DNA of 64,000 nt from Chrysemys picta bellii (taxonomy: Eukaryota; Chordata; Testudines; Emydidae), in NCBI RefSeq assembly GCF_011386835.1, contig NC_088794.1, positions 65,240,506 to 65,304,505 on the forward strand, written 5' to 3'. Within the stretch, counting starts at the first letter, position 1. Every line of letters starts with the position of its first letter. Below the pieces are notes generated by a model, which saw only the letters and a program-made list of their open reading frames with translations, was not told where the DNA came from and searched no databases. The position numbers were made by a program, and so were the translations under genes. Positions 25,263 to 35,573 of the stretch are shown here, in pieces.

Positions 25263-25970
25263 ACTGTCTAGGAAGGAGTACGGCAGAAAGGGATCTAGGG
25301 GTTATAGTTGACCACAAGCTAAATATGAGTCAACAGTGTGATGCTGTTGCAAAAAAAGCAAACCTGATTCTGGGATGTATTAACAACTGTGTTGTGAGCT
25401 AGACACGAGAAGTCATTCTTCCGCTCTACTCTGCTCTGGTTAGGCCTCAGCTGGAGTATTGTGTCCAGTTCTGGTCACCGCATTTTAAAAAAAGATGTGG
25501 AGAAATTGGAAAGGGTCCAGAGAAGAGCAACAAGAATGATTAAAGGTCTTGAGAACATGACCTATGAAGGAAAGCTGAAAGAATTGGGTTTGTTTAGTTT
25601 GGAAAAGAGAAGACTGAGAGGGGACATGATAGCAGTTTTCAGGTATTTAAAAGGGTGTCATAAGGAGGAGAGAGAAAACTTGTTCACCTTAGCCTCTAAG
25701 GATAGAACAAGAAGCAATGGGTTTAAACTGCAGCAAGGGAGGTCTAGGTTGGACATTAGGAAAAAGTTCCTAACTGTCAGGGTGGTTAAACACTGGAATA
25801 AATTGCCTAGGGAGGTTGTGGAATCTCCATCTCTGGAGATATTTAAGAGTAGGTTAGATAAATGTCTATCAGGGATAGTCTAGACAGTATTTGATCCTGC
25901 CATGCGGGCAGGGAACTGGACTCGATGACCTCTCGAGGTCCCTTCGAGTCCTAGAATCTATGAATCTATG
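25263..25970 (+). mobile_element. CR1 LINE, 5'-truncated, end of ORF2 and 3' tail
   Basis: The last 140 codons of ORF2 are open (25,461-25,883) and end in DKCLSGIV before a stop. They contain [20 protein letters not shown] and [20 protein letters not shown], hallmark blocks of the CR1 C terminus. The 3' untranslated part ends in 'tcctagaatctatgaatcta', the short-repeat tail of turtle CR1 elements. Upstream of 25,461 the frame is broken (a stop at 'gtgagctag'). Sequence identity to the copy at 62.5 kb is high by eye, so both belong to one relatively young subfamily. It inserted by target-primed reverse transcription and is truncated at its 5' end. Confidence 0.93.
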
Positions 25971-28550
25971 CTCAGGGATATTACTTGACACAGTGTTTCA
26001 ATTGATCATTGAAAATTAAACATTATTATTTATTGTTTAATTACTGTACTCTGAATTTTTTTCATTGTAGTATGTCAGAATAGATAGCAGTCTATATGAG
26101 ATTATATTTTGCACTATGTACTCTAGTAGTATGAATTATATTCCACACAAAAAATCAGGCAGCACATAAACTGCTTTTAGACATAAACCACATGAACTTT
26201 TGCCATTGACTTCAATGGGAACAGGAATTGGGCCCAAGGAACATTTTCTTATAGCAGCATGTGTACAGTATTGTACAATAAAAGCTGTATTTTTACAGAA
26301 ATTTTAATTCTAAAATATCTATTGCAATAAACACTTATGAATTGTAACTACCAGTTTTTAATGCCTATATTTCCTGTCCATATTTTTTATATCTGCTTTT
26401 AAGGGCTTGATCATGTACTTCGGTAGGAGTTCTCATGTAAGGATTACTCATGTGAGTAAAGGTTTCCAGGGTCAGACCTTTAATTTATAAAATGGGAGAA
26501 AATACGGTTACCTTTGATGAGAAGTGTTTTGTTTTATTCTTCTTAACACAACTCTCTTGCCTTTGATGTATAGTTATAAAATGGGTGCATTCCTGTTGCT
26601 AACACTAGATTAATCTGAGGGTAAAAAATCTGTTTGATTTTTGGTAACCAGTAAATACTTGCCTATCTATTTCCCAAATGATGACAGGTCTTGCTATACA
26701 TCTTAAATTGTCATTGAATCAAGCATTGTATGTGTGCAGCCTGAGTTTTAATTAAATCATATATGACCAAATCATATCCTTTTAAGTAAAGGAGCACATT
26801 AGAAGAATAGGCTGATGAAATGCATTCTTAAAATATTTTTAACAAGCAGAGTTTACTTCTGCTTCTGCTCCTAGGCTAGATTGTTTTAAAGTGCCATTGT
26901 TTATTTCTATGGAATGTCAAATTTGTATGTCATGTGTCTATTGGGAGTTGTTGCTTTGTAACTGTTGTTTAGCAGAATGCAGACTTTTAATCCTGAATTG
27001 TGTAAATGGCATATTCCTCGGATTTGTCTGGCATTTAAGGGGTTGATGCAGCTATAGTTGATTTCCCCTTCCTTCCCACCCCATTTTAATTTTCAAAAGT
27101 GATTTAAGAGCCTATGCCTCATTGAAGGTCAATGAGAATCAAATACCTTGAGTATTTCTTAGCTGGGTCAGTTTCGCCCTTCACCCTTATATAAATATGA
27201 TGCAGTTTGCTTTATAATATTATTTTGGGTGGACCTTCAAAACCCGTACACTGCCTGCTCCTCATGGACAATAAAATTCTAGAGCATTTTTCATAATGGG
27301 ATTATTTTATCCCAAAATAAGTAATCTTTGTCAAAAAATTCCTCTCCCTAGTCTTTCTACAGTGTGTTTTGCATTCGTTGTCTGCCTGCGAGATGTCTTT
27401 TCTTCAGAAGTGGCTGAATTTCAGTATTGAAGTTGTGTGCTTATGTGAATGTATGATCTGAAGTATTTGATTTTGATTAGATAGCTTCTCATTGATTGAT
27501 TTCAGTGGGACTGGTGCTGCTCAAAATGTGTAGGTGAAGTGCTACTCAAAGTGTATAGTGGTGGCAGAATGATGCTCCGTATAATTTATTTTACTTCTTC
27601 CATAGACTACTTAGATAAGAACAAATAAATGTATGTGTACATCACAGGAACATATTTGAGATGTTGATCAGTGAGTTCTCAATTTTTTTGCTTCTTGCCT
27701 TTTGAATCTATTGCAAGTTTCTCTTTGCAAGCTGTTTGACATCCCCAAATTTTGCTTTTGCTCTAGCTCTTACAGAGAGAAACTTACGGGATGATCTGAA
27801 TAGCTGTTTTGAGCAACGTTGTGTATGGTATGGAAGTCTATTTTTTACCACAGTTAGATTTTTAACCACACTTAAGGAATTAAAACCTGAATGATGATCT
27901 TGAAGTGTCAGTGGCTTTATGTGGCAGTTTCCTAGTATTTGAAGCTTCCATGTTGGTTTGCGACATCTAGATGAAATGGCTTCATTTGTGTTTGTTATGT
28001 TTTTTTTTTTTATAACAGCTTCTAAAACTTCAAACTTAATTTGAATCTCAGAGTAGCTGACTAGCTTTTTATAGCTTTCAAGCTTTCTTTGTGATTTATA
28101 TATAGGCCCCAGTTCAGTAAAATATCCCTATGCAGGAGGGCACTTAAGCATGTGCTTCACTTTAAACATGTGCTGACGTTCCATTAGAATCAGTGGACTA
28201 AAGCACATTCTTAATGTTAAACATATGCTTAAATTCTGTTTAGAAAAGAGATGTATTTAAGCATGTGCTGTGATACTTTTCTGAATTGATGTCCTATAGA
28301 GGAATAGCTGTCTGTTGAAATGCCTGTTTTCTTTTGCACATATGGATACCAAACTGTGTTGAAAGTAGCTAACACAAACATTACCTGAATAAATTTAAGA
28401 CCTGAATTAATTACATAAAAAGTGACTGGCTAGAAATGGACTAAATTTTATCTAATTGACATTCATTCCCAATGCTGTCAGATGAAAGGAAAAATACAGA
28501 GATATGGGAAGAAGATGGAGAGCTGTGAGAAGGCAGAAATATTTGTTTTC
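25971..28550. other. Intron sequence, sparse repeat traces
   Basis: No exon was found. Short degenerate fold-back motifs occur near 26,203 (ccattgacttcaatgg), 26,403-26,485 and 28,105. Confidence 0.45.
28105..28310. repeat. Degenerate fold-back repeat (ggccccagttcag type)
   Basis: It starts with ggccccagttcagtaaaat and contains 'acttaagcatgtgcttcact' followed by an imperfect inverted series 'taaagcacattc..taaacatatgctt'. I recognise the pattern 'cacttaagca(c/t)gtgctta' as a fold-back repeat of bird and reptile genomes. Confidence 0.5.
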
Positions 28551-28563
28551 TGTGTTGCTAATA

Positions 28564-28656
28564 AAAACAACAAGGAGTCTGGTGGCACCTTAAAGACTAA
28601 CAGATTTATTTGGGCATAAGCTTTCGTGAGTTAAAACCTCACTTCTTCGGATGCAT
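28564..28656 (+). mobile_element. Short retroposed repeat with perfect 13-bp target duplication
   Basis: The 93-bp body contains ggtggcaccttaaagactaa, then gcataagctttcgtgag, and ends cttcttcggatgcat. The same repeat occurs at 42,191 and 61,533. Here it is flanked by identical 13-base direct repeats, tgtgttgctaata (28,551-28,563 and 28,657-28,669). This shows mobilisation by a LINE-type mechanism and defines the '..ggatgcat' side as the complete 3' end, since the left end is truncated compared with 61,533. Confidence 0.85.
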
Positions 28657-28669
28657 TGTGTTGCTAATA

Positions 28670-30727
28670 GGATCCTCCTATTAGCTCAAAATAAAAACTG
28701 TTAAGCGAGTGTTCATCATGTAGATTGATGTAGTAGTGAAATATGGTCATATCTGGCTCTAGAATGGGTTGTTTTAAATTTCCTAAATAGCCTTAAGCAG
28801 CCAGGATTTTTTTAAAGGAGGTTCTGGATTTTCTTATACAAAGAGACAGTAAACCACAGGTTCAGCCCTTTCATTTTCATTCCCTCCATCTTTGAGTTAT
28901 TATATCTCTCTACGCTTCTCTGCACCTTAGTGGGAAATTGTTTTGGCTCTAATATAGAAATAGGTATTGCTCAGTGCCTTAGTGAAACACCTACTGTGAA
29001 ATTTAACAGAACTTTTAACAGTTTGTTTAGTGGTGGTGGTGGGAACTAATATGGGCCTTGTATGTTGTCCAATAGCATCACTGATTTCTCTCAGGTTGGC
29101 AGCTGACACTAACATCATGCTGTTCTTTAGGGATGCTTTATTCCACAGTGTCTAGCATCTCCAGATACTCTAACAATGTCAGACAAAGGAACATCTATAG
29201 CGTATTCCTCCTATTCCTCAACTTAGCAAAAGCCAGCGATAATGGACTACAGTATATAATGAAGTGGATATGGCCATTAACTTTTTATTTTGTTATTATT
29301 TCACTTTTATAGTTGCTTTCATCATTAACTCCATTTTATTTTATTACTTTGTGTGTGACTGAGAACTTTGTTCCAACCTAGGATACAGTATAGTAGTATT
29401 AGATTGGTTTGGACGTATGTGACTTTAGTGAAGTATAACATACATATAAGAGAGGAACTGTAGTGACAGGGTGGTAACTATAATTTGTAATGTGATGTAA
29501 AATAAAATCGCTCCCACTGTTCTCACAGAATATAGACATTTGAAATGCTCTATTTACCCTTTTGGCACCCGTGTAAAGTGAGAGAGAAAGAGACAGCATT
29601 GCAGCTATAAAGGGCTATCAGTATCATAGAGGAAAATAATCAACATGAAATCAACCAAAAAATCAAATTTATTTTTATCTTTTGAGTTTGTCATTCTTTT
29701 TTTCCTTTCTGTTCAGTCTTAGACAGGCCTCTACCTGCATGGAACCTATAGCAATACATTTTATGAAACACAATAACCCTCACCAAATAACCCTCAATCC
29801 TCTGTAATTAGATTACAAAATAATTTCCCTGTAAACTAGAGTTATAATATTATTCCAATACAATTGTTTCCACTATTTTCTACCCTTCTTTCTGGGTGTA
29901 TCAGAGTTAGAGACAAAGTTAAATGACTGCTGTGTTGTCATAGACATTCTAGGAACCAAGTAATTGATGGTCTGTAGATTGTACACAAAACTGTTAGTTT
30001 TGACTGAACATGCAGGTAATACTGTATTCCATACCCTGATTGGACTTGTGTAAGCAATGGTAAATCACGTTTCTGTTACATGAACTCTGGAATATGATTT
30101 CAACATTTTCTAAGATTCATTTAAAATGTGCTCTCTTTATAAACATTTCTGTCAATAAACCCATTTGCTCAGATATTCATAGAAAATAAATACAGAGGGG
30201 GTGTGAATACAAAAAGCATTTGAATATTTGCAGAATGTTTTTTGCAGTATTCACTTAGCTGTAGTTCTAACACAGCCAAATTATGTACTGTCAGATTTTT
30301 AGACATGCATTTTACCTATGTCTGAATCAAATATAAAGTCTTTTCCATACTCAGTTCTTTGCCCAATGTAAATATGCCTAAAATTCTATACATAGCACTT
30401 GAAAACATGGGAAGACAGCAGTAGAATGTCAGGTGAATCTCCTCACTGAAAATTTAAATACCTGTCTATATTCAGGGCTTATCTCTCCAGTGCTACCCGA
30501 AATCACCCAGAATTGACCCCATTTACAGGAGCACCCTCTCTTAGAAGACAAGCTGAAATGCTTTGGATTTCAATGTTCATAAAATACTTGGATACACAAT
30601 TTGTGTAGAAAAAACTCTGAACTTCATACTGTCTGTGTTTTGCACCAGTTTTTATACTAAAGCACCAGCCTGGGAAATTCTTCCTATAAAATATATTTGC
30701 TGTGGAGTTTAATATTTGAAAGGGAAA
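28670..30727. other. Intron sequence, nothing recognised
   Basis: No exon, RNA gene or named repeat could be supported. Confidence 0.45.
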
Positions 30728-30832
30728 GGGTAAAATTTTCAAAATTACTTATGTGATTTAGGAGCCTCAATCCAATTAATGTTCAATAGGACTAAGGCTC
30801 CTATTATTTACACAGTTTTGAAAATTTTACTC
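30728..30832. repeat. Fold-back repeat with gggtaaaattttc termini
   Basis: The ends gggtaaaattttcaaaa and ttttgaaaattttactc are near-perfect inverted copies. The inside contains 'taggagcctcaatcc' and its inverted partner 'actaaggctcc'. It is a small palindromic MITE-like repeat of a type common in reptiles. Confidence 0.7.
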
Positions 30833-31153
30833 AAAGTTATTAACCAGCCTTCCAACATTTAGGCAAGAATCACCTATATTTTTTCCCAAGCTCACTGGCC
30901 CGAATATTAATACAATACATAGACGTGAACTAAATTTTCAAGTGATCATATCACCTTTTTCAGTCTTTGGTGACAGCCATTGATGTTGTCCCAATCCCTC
31001 CTGGCCTTTAATTAAAATGAAGAAGAAGCTTCAAAGAAATGTTGAAAGTTCTCAGTAATGTAACCCACAGTGTTGGGGACAGAATCAGTGGCTACCAATA
31101 CCTTGTTGGTTTCTATAGCACAATTAACTTGAATTTAATTACTTATTTTTCAG

Positions 31154-31255
31154 GTGTATGAAAATGGCAAAGACACAGGGGAGATCCTAGTTTATATCAC
31201 CAAAAAAGAGATGGAGAATAACTGTAGGAATCAACCCAGTGTTATGATGGAGAGG
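31154..31255 (+). CDS. DCDC1: DCDC1-like exon, 34 codons, start of a doublecortin-like domain
   Basis: The exon has acceptor ttacttatttttcag and consensus donor gtaagttt, is 102 bases long and is phase 0 at both ends. It encodes VYENGKDTGEILVYITKKE, then MENNCRNQPSVMMER. The V-(Y/F)-x-N-G opening followed by a hydrophobic beta strand (ILVYIT) is the usual first part of a doublecortin (DCX) fold, and MMERLLHMI across the next junction fits its helix. The exon at 40,075 supplies the rest of the domain. DCX domains bind microtubules. DCDC1/DCDC5 has been linked in the literature to the midbody and dynein-dependent transport in dividing cells. That function is inferred from the family assignment, not seen in the sequence. 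Confidence 0.85.
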
Positions 31256-32639
31256 GTAAGTTTAGATCTCTTTTTATCTTAAAGTATTAAGCAATAAAAA
31301 TATTAAGATTTCAATTTTTGTTCAGAAAAGTTGGACTCTTGTAGTTTTGGTTGGTGAGTATTGAGAATGCCATAGAGCCTAAGTATTTTCTCCCTATATC
31401 TCAGACTCTGAGGTTTAGCAGTATACCCCAGACTATTATGCAGCATAGATTTATACTTTCCCCATGCTTATTTGTAGACATTTCTCTACATTAATGATAT
31501 ACTACTGACTGAACTCAGAATTCTGAGATACAATGATGACATTTACACAAAGGAAGGGCTCTCCGAAGAAGATTGACAACATCCATGCATGTTATCACCT
31601 TTACAGGGAAACATGGGTTACTTACTGATGCCTGTTTATACTGGCATTTCTAGCCAGTAGATCATTAGTAGTCCAAACATGCTGGGTTGATCTACCTTTA
31701 TCAGCAGCCCGATCTTCAGTAGGAACCAGTGGATTTATCCCTTGCAGTATTACCTTTGTTTATTCCTTGTACAAACAAAGTGGTTTCTAACAGAACCAGT
31801 ATGTGCAAAATCTCTGTCCTACCTGAAAGGCCATTTAACACCCTGTTGTGTTGTGTGTTCTGAACTTCTGCTTTTAGCTCCATTCCATTTGGCTCCTTTG
31901 TGGAACAGTTTATTCCCTTTTGCAGTTGCTTTCATACAGAGTGTCTATGACCTGTGCTATTATGATCAATAATTTTACAACCCCACCAAGTCTCACTAAG
32001 ATTTCTAAATGCAATACAACCTGGTCATTTTTTCTGTCTGTCTATCTTGTACATTTATGATTTTTCTCAGCTACAAATGATCACTAAATCTTGTGCTTAT
32101 CTTTTCTCAGTCAGTTGTTTTTTGGTACATACTGTAACTGTCAACATGTCTGATCCCTCATAAAACAAAGAAATAGCAGTATGTTAATAATGTAGAAATA
32201 ATAGAACTTGTAGCATTCACACAAGCTGCACATATACATTTCTGGTTGCTTGTCATCTCTACCATGCTAAAAAAAGCGTAACAGTTTGTGATCATGCATA
32301 ATGTCACCCATACATTAATTTATCTGTCTTATAGGGTATGAGGGGATTTAACAATTCTAAGATGGTGTACACTCACATTGTTCCATTGAAGTCAATGGAG
32401 CTTTGTTTGGAGCTAAGTATTTGTCCTGTTTGTCCTCTTGTTTGTACAACCCTTTGACAATATTAAGCACTCTATGAGTTCTAACTGATGGTATTATTAC
32501 CATAAGTTGACCCTGAGGCTAGAGTAACAATAGATTTAGGTATTTTCAATTGTGTTATTTATAAGGGAATGTAGTTCTTGTGAAAGACATTTGCGTGGTA
32601 GTTCTGGAGGTGATAATCTAATTGTTCACAAACAGAGAA
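31256..32639. other. Intron sequence, nothing recognised
   Basis: Apart from a ccattgaagtcaatgg motif at 32,383-32,398, no repeat or exon was identified. Confidence 0.45.
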
Positions 32640-33650
32640 TCATCTAATTTAATAACTGACTGGAGGGTTGCCATGTTCACTATTGCTACAAAAGCAGCCA
32701 TTGGTAGGCTTCTTGGTGCCCTCCAGGCTTCTCCTACATATACATGGGAATTGAGACCGCTGCTTCTGCTCCCTTTAGATCAGACTTTCAGAATGAACAA
32801 CCTAACCTCTCTAATCCACAGACTGCCACTTGGGAAGCACTCCACCTGTTAGGCGCCTGGTAGTATCCAGTGCAGCTATAGTCCAGTGGGCCTTTCTACA
32901 TATGAGACCATTACAAGTCCTGATCCTCTTCAAGTGGGATCATAATAGGGACTTCAATCACCAATCTTTGCACCTCATCCCAGTCCAGAGGTCCCTGAGG
33001 TGGTGGCAAAAACTAATTTAAGGAAAACCTTTGTTGGATGCAGCTGTGATAAAGATCACCTCCACTTCATTTCTCAGGAATAAGGGAAGCTCATATGTCT
33101 GTCAAACTTCTGCCAAGGCAAGTAGTCTCCAACAGAATCCAGGAGAACCATCAATTTTCTGTAACTGAGAGGTGCCAGGAATGCCTTTAGGTGATCATAT
33201 ACTTTGTTTCCTACAACTGGAAAAGCAAGTGCTTCAAAGTGTGAAATATGATCATCTCCAGATGGGTCATTCTAGCAACTTACAAGAAGGTTGGAAAATC
33301 TTCTCCTTCAAGTCTCAGAGTGCACTCAACATGATCTGTATGCACCACTTGGGGGAAAACAAATAGACTATCTTTTGAGGAGATCTGGAGTGCAGCTACT
33401 TGGCAACATCTGTGTTCTTTCACCAAACACTACAAAGTGGATATGGCTTCTTCTTCAAATGCTGCATTTGATCAATAGGTCCTCAAGATTGCCATTCCTC
33501 ACTGTTCCTTTATTTCATGCTGCTCTTTACTCCCACTGTTCTTCATGGTTGGACTGTCAATGTACTCCCCAACTATCAATTCCCAGACCAGAGGATTCCC
33601 TCTGTGTGAGAATAGCCAATTTGATCTTACTATAAATGTCTTCTTATAAC
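32640..33650 (+). mobile_element. Probable DIRS-like retrotransposon remnant
   Basis: Broken + strand frames contain AAIGRLLGALQAS near 32,690, VQWAFLHMRPLQVLILFKWD near 32,880 and VQRSLRWWQKLI near 32,980. The 'PWAxxHxRPLQ...LxWW' arrangement is typical of the RT/RNase H region of DIRS-type elements. Further on, near 33,390-33,475, one frame reads WSAATWQHLCSFTKHYKVDM followed by AAFD, resembling the 'TFTKHYxxD..AAFG' segment near the end of the DIRS tyrosine recombinase. There are many stops and a large internal loss. Borders are approximate. An alternative is another RT-bearing element or a chance likeness of one of the two blocks. Confidence 0.5.
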
Positions 33651-34400
33651 AGAAGAATCCTCTGACCTTGTTTATTCTGATCCATATACGTAATTTAATA
33701 TTTTTCTAATTGATTAGGGTTCTTACAAGGCTTGGAAGTTCCCGATATTCGGCTATGATGGAGTTCCCAGGCTCATATGAGAGGAATATGTGGGGCACTA
33801 AGAATTCTATAAATGGATGCTTCTTTGCTATGGGCATGGTAATTGAACAATCATGTCCCAGACAGAGGATTTGTCTGTTATGAGAAGATGTATTTGTAGT
33901 AAATTCAGGTTGTGATACTGGCACTGCCTTGCCACAATTCTTCAGTCCTATTTTGTGGGTGAGAGGTCAATTCACTGCACATACACATATATTCCTTGAT
34001 CTCTTTGCTAAGGCTGCCAACAGGGGTCTGACTTCACTAGGGAGATTCTTAAAAAATTCCCACTACTGCTAAAACTGGTTCAGCTGTGTCAGTGTTAGCA
34101 ACATTGGGAGCCCTAGTGTACACAGTTTGCTGGCTTCTAGCGCTGTTTTAAGTACTGAAGTATTGCATCTGTTAGATGGGCTCAGAGCTGTGCTGCATGA
34201 CACAGTGTTATAATATTGGTGGCAGCCAGTGACCTGGCTACCCTAGGGCTGTGAACGTCGCTAAGACAGACACTGGGCCTTGAGTGTGAAGTTGTGATGG
34301 TAGTCTTATCACGAGAATACTCCTTTCATAGCACCTGGACTGAAAGTAACAACTCATTTAACTGAGATTTATTTTAAGCATCATCACCAGTTGTTAAAAA
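33651..34400. other. Intron sequence, possible old repeat at 34,040-34,260
   Basis: The stretch around 34,080-34,260 (cagctgtgtcagtgttagca, gatgggctcagagctgtgct) looks like an old DNA-element body, but no termini were found. The remainder shows nothing recognisable. Confidence 0.35.
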
Positions 34401-34522
34401 TTCATAGATTTTAAAGACAGAAAGGACCATTATGATAATCCAGTCTGAGCTGCATAACACAAATAATAGAATTTCACCCAGTAATTCTTACTTCAAGCCC
34501 ATAACTTCTGGTTGAGCTACAG
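34401..34522 (-). mobile_element. CR1 LINE 3' untranslated end
   Basis: Read on the minus strand it matches the end of a CR1 element: the + strand phrase gacagaaaggaccattatga and a 'ttcatagatt' tail are the inverse of the usual CR1 3' terminus. It is cut at 34,523 by a hAT-like element. CR1 coding sequence on the same strand resumes at about 34,926. Confidence 0.75.
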
Positions 34523-34845
34523 CAGGGGTGGGCAAACTATGGCCCTTGGGCCGGATCTAGCCCGCCAGCCGTTTTAAGCCAGCCCTCGAGTGGGGTCTGG
34601 AGCTTGCCCCACTCCGGCGCTCCAGCCAAGGAACAAGGTTGGCGGCCACTCCACGTGGCTCTGGGAAGCTGCGGCATGGCCCCCCTCTGGCGCTCCAGCC
34701 AGGGAGCAGGGTCGGGGGCCACTCCATCTGGCTCCCCGAAGCCATAGCATGGCCCCTTTCTGGCGCTCCAGCTGGGGTGCAGGGTCCAGGGCCGCTCCAC
34801 ATGGCTCCCGGAAGCTGCAGCATGGCCCCCCTCCGGCAGTGCTTT
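34523..34845 (+). mobile_element. hAT-like element with internal 73-bp minisatellite, right end missing
   Basis: It starts with caggggtgggcaaactatgg, the classic left terminus of non-autonomous hAT elements. The inside is a GC-rich tandem array with a period of about 73 bp. The anchor 'ggcgctccagc' recurs near 34,616, 34,689 and 34,762, and a partial copy is near 34,833. The expected inverted right end (..tttgcccacccctg) is absent. Long open frames on both strands over this block are by-products of the repeats. Confidence 0.75.
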
Positions 34846-34861
34846 AACGTCGGCTGCATAG

Positions 34862-34925
34862 GGGCTGGTACCGGCTTCTTACCGGTATGCTGTACCGGCC
34901 CATACCAGCCTACTTTCACACCTGG
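34862..34925. repeat. Dispersed 'taccggc' repeat, copy 1
   Basis: ggctggtaccggcttcttac and tgtaccggcccataccagcc are also found, diverged, at 37,068-37,150 (ataccggctcttgccggtac). The two copies show this is a dispersed element. Its superfamily is unknown to me. Confidence 0.6.
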
Positions 34926-35165
34926 ATGTATGTAGTAAAATGCATACTTTTCAAATGAGCTCAGTTTCCCAAATGATCCAGAGTGCTCGGTAAACTGGAC
35001 TTGTCACTATCTTTATTTACTGCTCCACCAATTTTTATGTCATTGGTAAATTTTTATCAGCAATGATTTTTTTATTTTCTTCCAAATAATTGCTAAAAAT
35101 ATTGAATAACAATGGGCTAATAATAGATCTCTGCAGGACCCTATTAGAAAAACCCTGTAATGGAT
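34926..35165 (-). mobile_element. CR1 LINE reverse transcriptase fragment
   Basis: On the minus strand, reading from 35,165 down, the sequence encodes IIGPLLFNIFSNYLEEN, corresponding to the 'GSVLGPVLFNIFINDLEE' block of CR1 RT, followed by degraded sequence up to the catalytic-box region. It probably belongs to the same insertion as the 3' end at 34,401-34,522, split by the intervening hAT and 'taccggc' elements. Confidence 0.7.
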
Positions 35166-35573
35166 ACAGAGTGATCTGCACCTTAGCCCCCTTTTAGTTC
35201 TTCTGGACTGCACCCCTTACAGGACATGCTTAGCTTCCTGCACTTCACACTGGGCAGTATGACATGATCCAATTACTCTGGTTTCCCAACCATATTAATG
35301 CCACGGGCCCAGCTTCAGTTGGTACCTGTGAGGGGCAAATTGATTAAAGTGATTGGAAAACAGTGTCTTCAAAACAAAGCATTATTTATTGAATTTTTAT
35401 TCCTTCCCCCAAAGATACAAAACACGTAGAGTAAAGGGTAAAAAAACAAAAAGGCCTCCACCTCTGGGTCTTTCTTCACCTTCATCTTTCCTTGTTGGCT
35501 TTTGTAAATTTCCCTCAGCCCAGCTAACTCCTATCTTTGGCTGGGAAAAACAGACTGTTCGGCATGCATGATA
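35166..35573. other. Unrecognised non-coding stretch
   Basis: No clear repeat or exon. It contains a short A-rich segment at 35,440-35,455. Confidence 0.4.

Noticed and set aside
34600..34850. CRISPR-like or satellite array
   Set aside because: Units are contiguous and 73 bp long without unique spacers, and the genome is vertebrate.
34537..34935. Long frames on both strands over a GC-rich block
   Set aside because: They follow the 73-bp tandem array in a hAT-like element and have no family features.
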